From positions 542,306 through 606,305 of the forward strand of contig NZ_LT984895.1 in assembly GCF_900258505.1 (NCBI RefSeq): DNA of 64,000 bases. The letters run 5' to 3'. The position numbers and the translations under genes were made by a program. A model generated the notes under the pieces. It was given only the letters and a program-made list of their open reading frames with translations. It had not been told where the DNA came from and did no database searches. Position 1 is the stretch's first letter; each line of letters starts with the position of its first letter. This stretch comes from Brachybacterium timonense. Its GTDB lineage: Bacteria > Actinomycetota > Actinomycetes > Actinomycetales > Dermabacteraceae. Shown here one piece after another: positions 61,340 to 64,000 of this stretch.

Positions 61340-62721
61340 ACCAGAGTCCCTCCTCGGTACGTCTCGAGGTAGCTCTCGATGCTCGCTTGGGCGATGCCTG
61401 CCTGTTCCGCGGGATCGGCCCCGGCGAGCTGAACAGACTGCAGGGCGTCGGAGACTGCTTTGTAGACGTTCGGTGGGAAACGCGGCTCGCCGCGGCCCGT
61501 GGGCAGGATCTCGTCGTGGAACGTTCTTTGGTGTTCGTCGGCGAAGTAGTCCTTGGCCACCATCACGTCGTCCACCGATTGCCGGGCCGGCATGTTGCCT
61601 TTGACGGGACCGTTCCACTCCGCGAGGTGCTCGATCGAGCTGGGTTCCATGCTTCCGAGTGCTTCCACGGTGAACCGTGCGGCGGCCTCGGGGTCCCGTC
61701 CGCGGGCGTTCACGCACCATGCCCAGCCGCCGAGGATCGTGGCGGTGTCCTTACCGGCAGGTGCAGGCATCGGCATGACGCCGAACTCCTTGTCCGGTGC
61801 GTTCAGACGCAGATTCACCACGTCCCACACACCGCTATGCCAGAAACCTGCGTATCCGGCGGAGAATGCGCCGACGATGTCGCCGTTGGCGGGCCGAGTG
61901 CGAGGCGCGGCTCCGGTGGCGATCGACCGGCCGTAGAGATCGAGCGCCGCAATGGGGCCGTCGTCACTGAACATCGGGCGCTGGGACTGCGGGTCGATCA
62001 CATCTCCGCCGGTCTGCCACACCCACGGGTAGAACGTGAAGTTCTGGTAGTAGCCGGGGTCGACATCCAGCACCAGGCCGGTGGTGGTGCCACGGCTGAG
62101 GGATGCCGCGATGTTGAGCAGCTCATCCCAGTCCTTCGGCAGATCCCCCTCGGAGTATCCGCCCTTTTCGAGCACCGCGGGGTCGTAGAAGAGGGCCAGC
62201 GGCTCCTGCTCCATGGGAAGGCCCAGGATCTTGTCGCCGATGGTTCGGGTTCGCAGAGCATCGGGAAAGAAGTCGTCGATGGCCTCCTGCTCCATGAAGG
62301 GAGCGAGGTCGAACAGCACGCCGCCGTTCGCATATCGCAGGAAATCGCCCGGTGAGATGAGGAAGATATCGGGCCCCTCCCCGGAGGCGAAAGCGACGGG
62401 CATGCGCTGATTCATCTGGTCGCCGGTCATGTAGACCGCCGAGATCTGGCGGTCGTTGCGGCTGTTCCAACCGGAGATGACGTCCTCGAACCAGTCGGAT
62501 TGCGCGACGAGGTTGGGGTCCTGCTGCGGCGCGGGAGAGTAGAAGTTCCAGAACACCAGGGGCTCGTCATCGCTCCGGGCCCCGCAGGAGGACAGCAACG
62601 GAACAGCTGCGGCGGCACTTGCAGCTCCGGCTGTCAGCAACTGACGCCGACTGGGGCGGCCGGCGGGGATGGATGACACCGCTGGGCGCGGTGCTGGATC
62701 AGGGTGATGGAGTGTGGGCAC
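61336..62721 (-). CDS. sugar ABC transporter substrate-binding lipoprotein
   Basis: 461-residue family 1 SBP. SRRQLLTAGAASAAAAVPLLSSC is a Tat/lipoprotein signal. GLPMEQEPLALFYDPAVLEKGG and WHSGVWDV are typical of sugar SBPs. GTG start at 62721 has GAAGGAG upstream. It overlaps the permease by ATGA. The setting, between DUF4185 enzymes and a CBM-bearing protein, suggests that it binds oligosaccharides released by them. Confidence 0.9.
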   Translation of the reverse strand: MPTLHHPDPAPRPAVSSIPAGRPSRRQLLTAGAASAAAAVPLLSSCGARSDDEPLVFWNFYSPAPQQDPNLVAQSDWFEDVISGWNSRNDRQISAVYMTGDQMNQRMPVAFASGEGPDIFLISPGDFLRYANGGVLFDLAPFMEQEAIDDFFPDALRTRTIGDKILGLPMEQEPLALFYDPAVLEKGGYSEGDLPKDWDELLNIAASLSRGTTTGLVLDVDPGYYQNFTFYPWVWQTGGDVIDPQSQRPMFSDDGPIAALDLYGRSIATGAAPRTRPANGDIVGAFSAGYAGFWHSGVWDVVNLRLNAPDKEFGVMPMPAPAGKDTATILGGWAWCVNARGRDPEAAARFTVEALGSMEPSSIEHLAEWNGPVKGNMPARQSVDDVMVAKDYFADEHQRTFHDEILPTGRGEPRFPPNVYKAVSDALQSVQLAGADPAEQAGIAQASIESYLETYRGGTLV

Positions 62722-62772
62722 AGCGTCTCCTTCCGGGAGAGCTCAAGCGGTCACGTCGAGGGACAACGGACC

Positions 62773-62803
62773 GGGGCCGCAGAACACCAGGCTCTGCGGC
62801 CCC
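62773..62803. terminator. terminator after the CBM-bearing gene
   Basis: GGGGCCGCAGA and TCTGCGGCCCC form a perfect 11-bp stem with a 9-nt loop, 17 bp after the stop of the leftward multidomain gene and 52 bp before the binding-protein gene. It separates the two transcription units. Confidence 0.8.
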
Positions 62804-62819
62804 GATCGGGCCGATGCGC

Positions 62820-64000
62820 TCAGCGCGCTGTCGTGATCTCGACGTCGTCGATCTGGACGAAACGGTCGCCACCGTCGGCGCTGTAGCCAGCGACAACGTC
62901 GATGCTGGTCACGCCGTCTGGGATCGTCACAGTGTGCTTGTAGACGTCATAGGTGAACGTGCCGGGCGCCGTGAAAGATTTGATGCTCTTTCCACCCTCC
63001 CACCGGGCGCCCACGGCAAGCGTGCTGACTCCTTCCGAGGCCCGCAGAGCTGCCGTGACCAGATAGGAGCTGCCCGGGACCACGGACACGGTCTGATGAA
63101 TGACCTGCTGTCCGAGCTTCTCGGAGGTACGGATCCAGGCGTTGCGCTTGCCGGTGTTGGCGTGCTCGTCGCCGTTGTCGATGCCGCGTGCGGCCTGCCC
63201 GTCGAAACGCCAGGCGCCGGTGAAACTGTCCGTGGCCTCGAAGCCCCCGTCGATCAGCCGACCGGCGAGGTGATGTACCTGCACCTGCGACATCGAGCTG
63301 TACCGGTGCGATCCGCCCGGGTGCCCCGTGATGCGCACCCCCGTGGCATCGACGGCGGGGAACGCCACGGTGTACGTCGCACGCTTTCCGGCCTCAGCGC
63401 CCGGCGTGAACGTCGGATCGATGCTCTGGCCCTCAACGGGTTTCCACTCGCCGTCACGACGGACCTCGACCCATGGAACGTCGTCGAACCAGCCGCCGTC
63501 CTTGGCCACATCACCGGTGGTGAAGGTGAAGGAGTTCACCCGCTGCGTGAACGGCCATTCGACGCCCCACCAGGAGAGCTGTTTGACCTCGTTGTCCCAG
63601 TCGGTCAATGACGTCTCGCCTGTGCCGTCGGTGAGGGGCGAAGGATCAGCGGTGAACACCGACTTCGCGATCGGCACCGCGTCGGGGTCGCGCGCGAGGT
63701 CGTCGTCGGACGGCACCGTGCGGGTCTCATCGCGCAGCGGTTCGATGTGGTACGTGCGCAGATTGAAGTTGTATGCGGGGTTCGGATCAGGAATGCCGCA
63801 GCACAGGTTGGACTGCATCTGCATGGTCTTGCCATCTGCGGACAAGAACTTCGACATCAGAGAGACGCCATAGCCCCAGTGCTGCACATCTTCCTTGGCG
63901 GACCGAGTGAAGTCGTGGTACGAGAGCTCATGGAACGGTCCCCACGGGGCTGGTGCCTCATAGAACTGGTGCGAGCCCCAGGTCCAGGCGGACAGGATGT
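62820..64000 (-). CDS. secreted carbohydrate-active multidomain protein (5' end cut off)
   Basis: Frame open from the right edge; at least 393 codons of the C-terminal part are present. The first about 90 residues look like the end of a DUF4185/beta-propeller glycosidase (SAWTWGSHQFYEAPAPWGPF, YGVSLMSKFLSADGKTMQMQ). Next a discoidin-like (F5/8 type C) domain: WWGVEWPFTQRVNSFTFTTG, then ATYTVAFPAVDATGVRITGH. Last a beta-sandwich carbohydrate-binding module starting IDGGFEATDSFTGAWRF. Probably exported, though the signal is outside the window. A strong hairpin follows. The catalytic type cannot be fixed from this part. Confidence 0.72.
   Translation of the reverse strand, partial: ILSAWTWGSHQFYEAPAPWGPFHELSYHDFTRSAKEDVQHWGYGVSLMSKFLSADGKTMQMQSNLCCGIPDPNPAYNFNLRTYHIEPLRDETRTVPSDDDLARDPDAVPIAKSVFTADPSPLTDGTGETSLTDWDNEVKQLSWWGVEWPFTQRVNSFTFTTGDVAKDGGWFDDVPWVEVRRDGEWKPVEGQSIDPTFTPGAEAGKRATYTVAFPAVDATGVRITGHPGGSHRYSSMSQVQVHHLAGRLIDGGFEATDSFTGAWRFDGQAARGIDNGDEHANTGKRNAWIRTSEKLGQQVIHQTVSVVPGSSYLVTAALRASEGVSTLAVGARWEGGKSIKSFTAPGTFTYDVYKHTVTIPDGVTSIDVVAGYSADGGDRFVQIDDVEITTAR

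Overview
The window is high-GC DNA (roughly 70 % by eye) with actinobacterial habits: many GTG starts and one TTG start, ATGA-overlapped operons, Tat-type lipoproteins, a 13E12/DUF222 HNH endonuclease, GPP34 and WXG100 proteins, and sugar ABC transporters with no dedicated ATPase. A Micrococcales member such as Brachybacterium/Dermabacteraceae is my best guess. That is an inference from gene content, not a search result. No rRNA, tRNA or CRISPR array was seen.

Layout. 1-5.1 kb: a cut-off AAA ATPase, glutaminase, a SufE-rhodanese sulfur pair and a phosphodiesterase-type phosphatase. 5.1-9.3 kb: an rlmC (23S rRNA uracil methyltransferase) gene split in two by a 2,910-bp IS5-family element. The element is bounded by 14-bp inverted repeats and CTAG target duplications and carries merR and merA as passengers between transposase and right end. 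9.4-20.1 kb: HNH endonuclease, GPP34 protein, a large MinD/ParA-like ATPase with a deviant P-loop, HrpB helicase, a lipoprotein, a HicA-like domain protein and a glutamate-cysteine ligase. 20.2-24.4 kb: a type VII secretion effector island with two WXG100-type secreted proteins, one ending in a nuclease-like toxin domain followed by a YezG-like immunity gene. Both WXG100 genes have the same 18-bp dyad at about the same distance from a -10-like hexamer. 24.4-30 kb: pabC, a SorC regulator, a Nudix hydrolase, a GH15 glucoamylase-like protein and an S10 carboxypeptidase.

30.1-45.6 kb is carbohydrate uptake: a sugar-binding lipoprotein and two permeases, a lipoprotein serpin and a GH35 beta-galactosidase; then, after a strong hairpin, an oligopeptide-type (Dpp) ABC operon joined by ATGA overlaps to a Gfo/Idh/MocA oxidoreductase and followed by a LacI regulator. 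45.6-49.7 kb is a repeat-rich stretch with a proline iminopeptidase-like hydrolase, an AbiEi/DUF559 protein, a YjbR protein and several tandem or inverted repeat families.

49.7-64 kb looks like a cell-wall polymer catabolism locus. It has three secreted DUF4185 (GH183 endo-D-arabinanase family) paralogues, an FGE-type enzyme, a NamZ-NagZ pair (GH171 and GH3, peptidoglycan sugar scavenging) whose exported proteins share unusual Gly/Lys/Arg-rich linkers, a cytoplasmic GH43-like beta-propeller protein, a second sugar ABC transporter, and a cut-off multidomain protein with carbohydrate-binding modules. Arabinanases attack the arabinan linked to peptidoglycan in mycolic-acid bacteria and NamZ/NagZ handle peptidoglycan sugars, so the working hypothesis is a locus for feeding on walls of Corynebacteriales-type bacteria.
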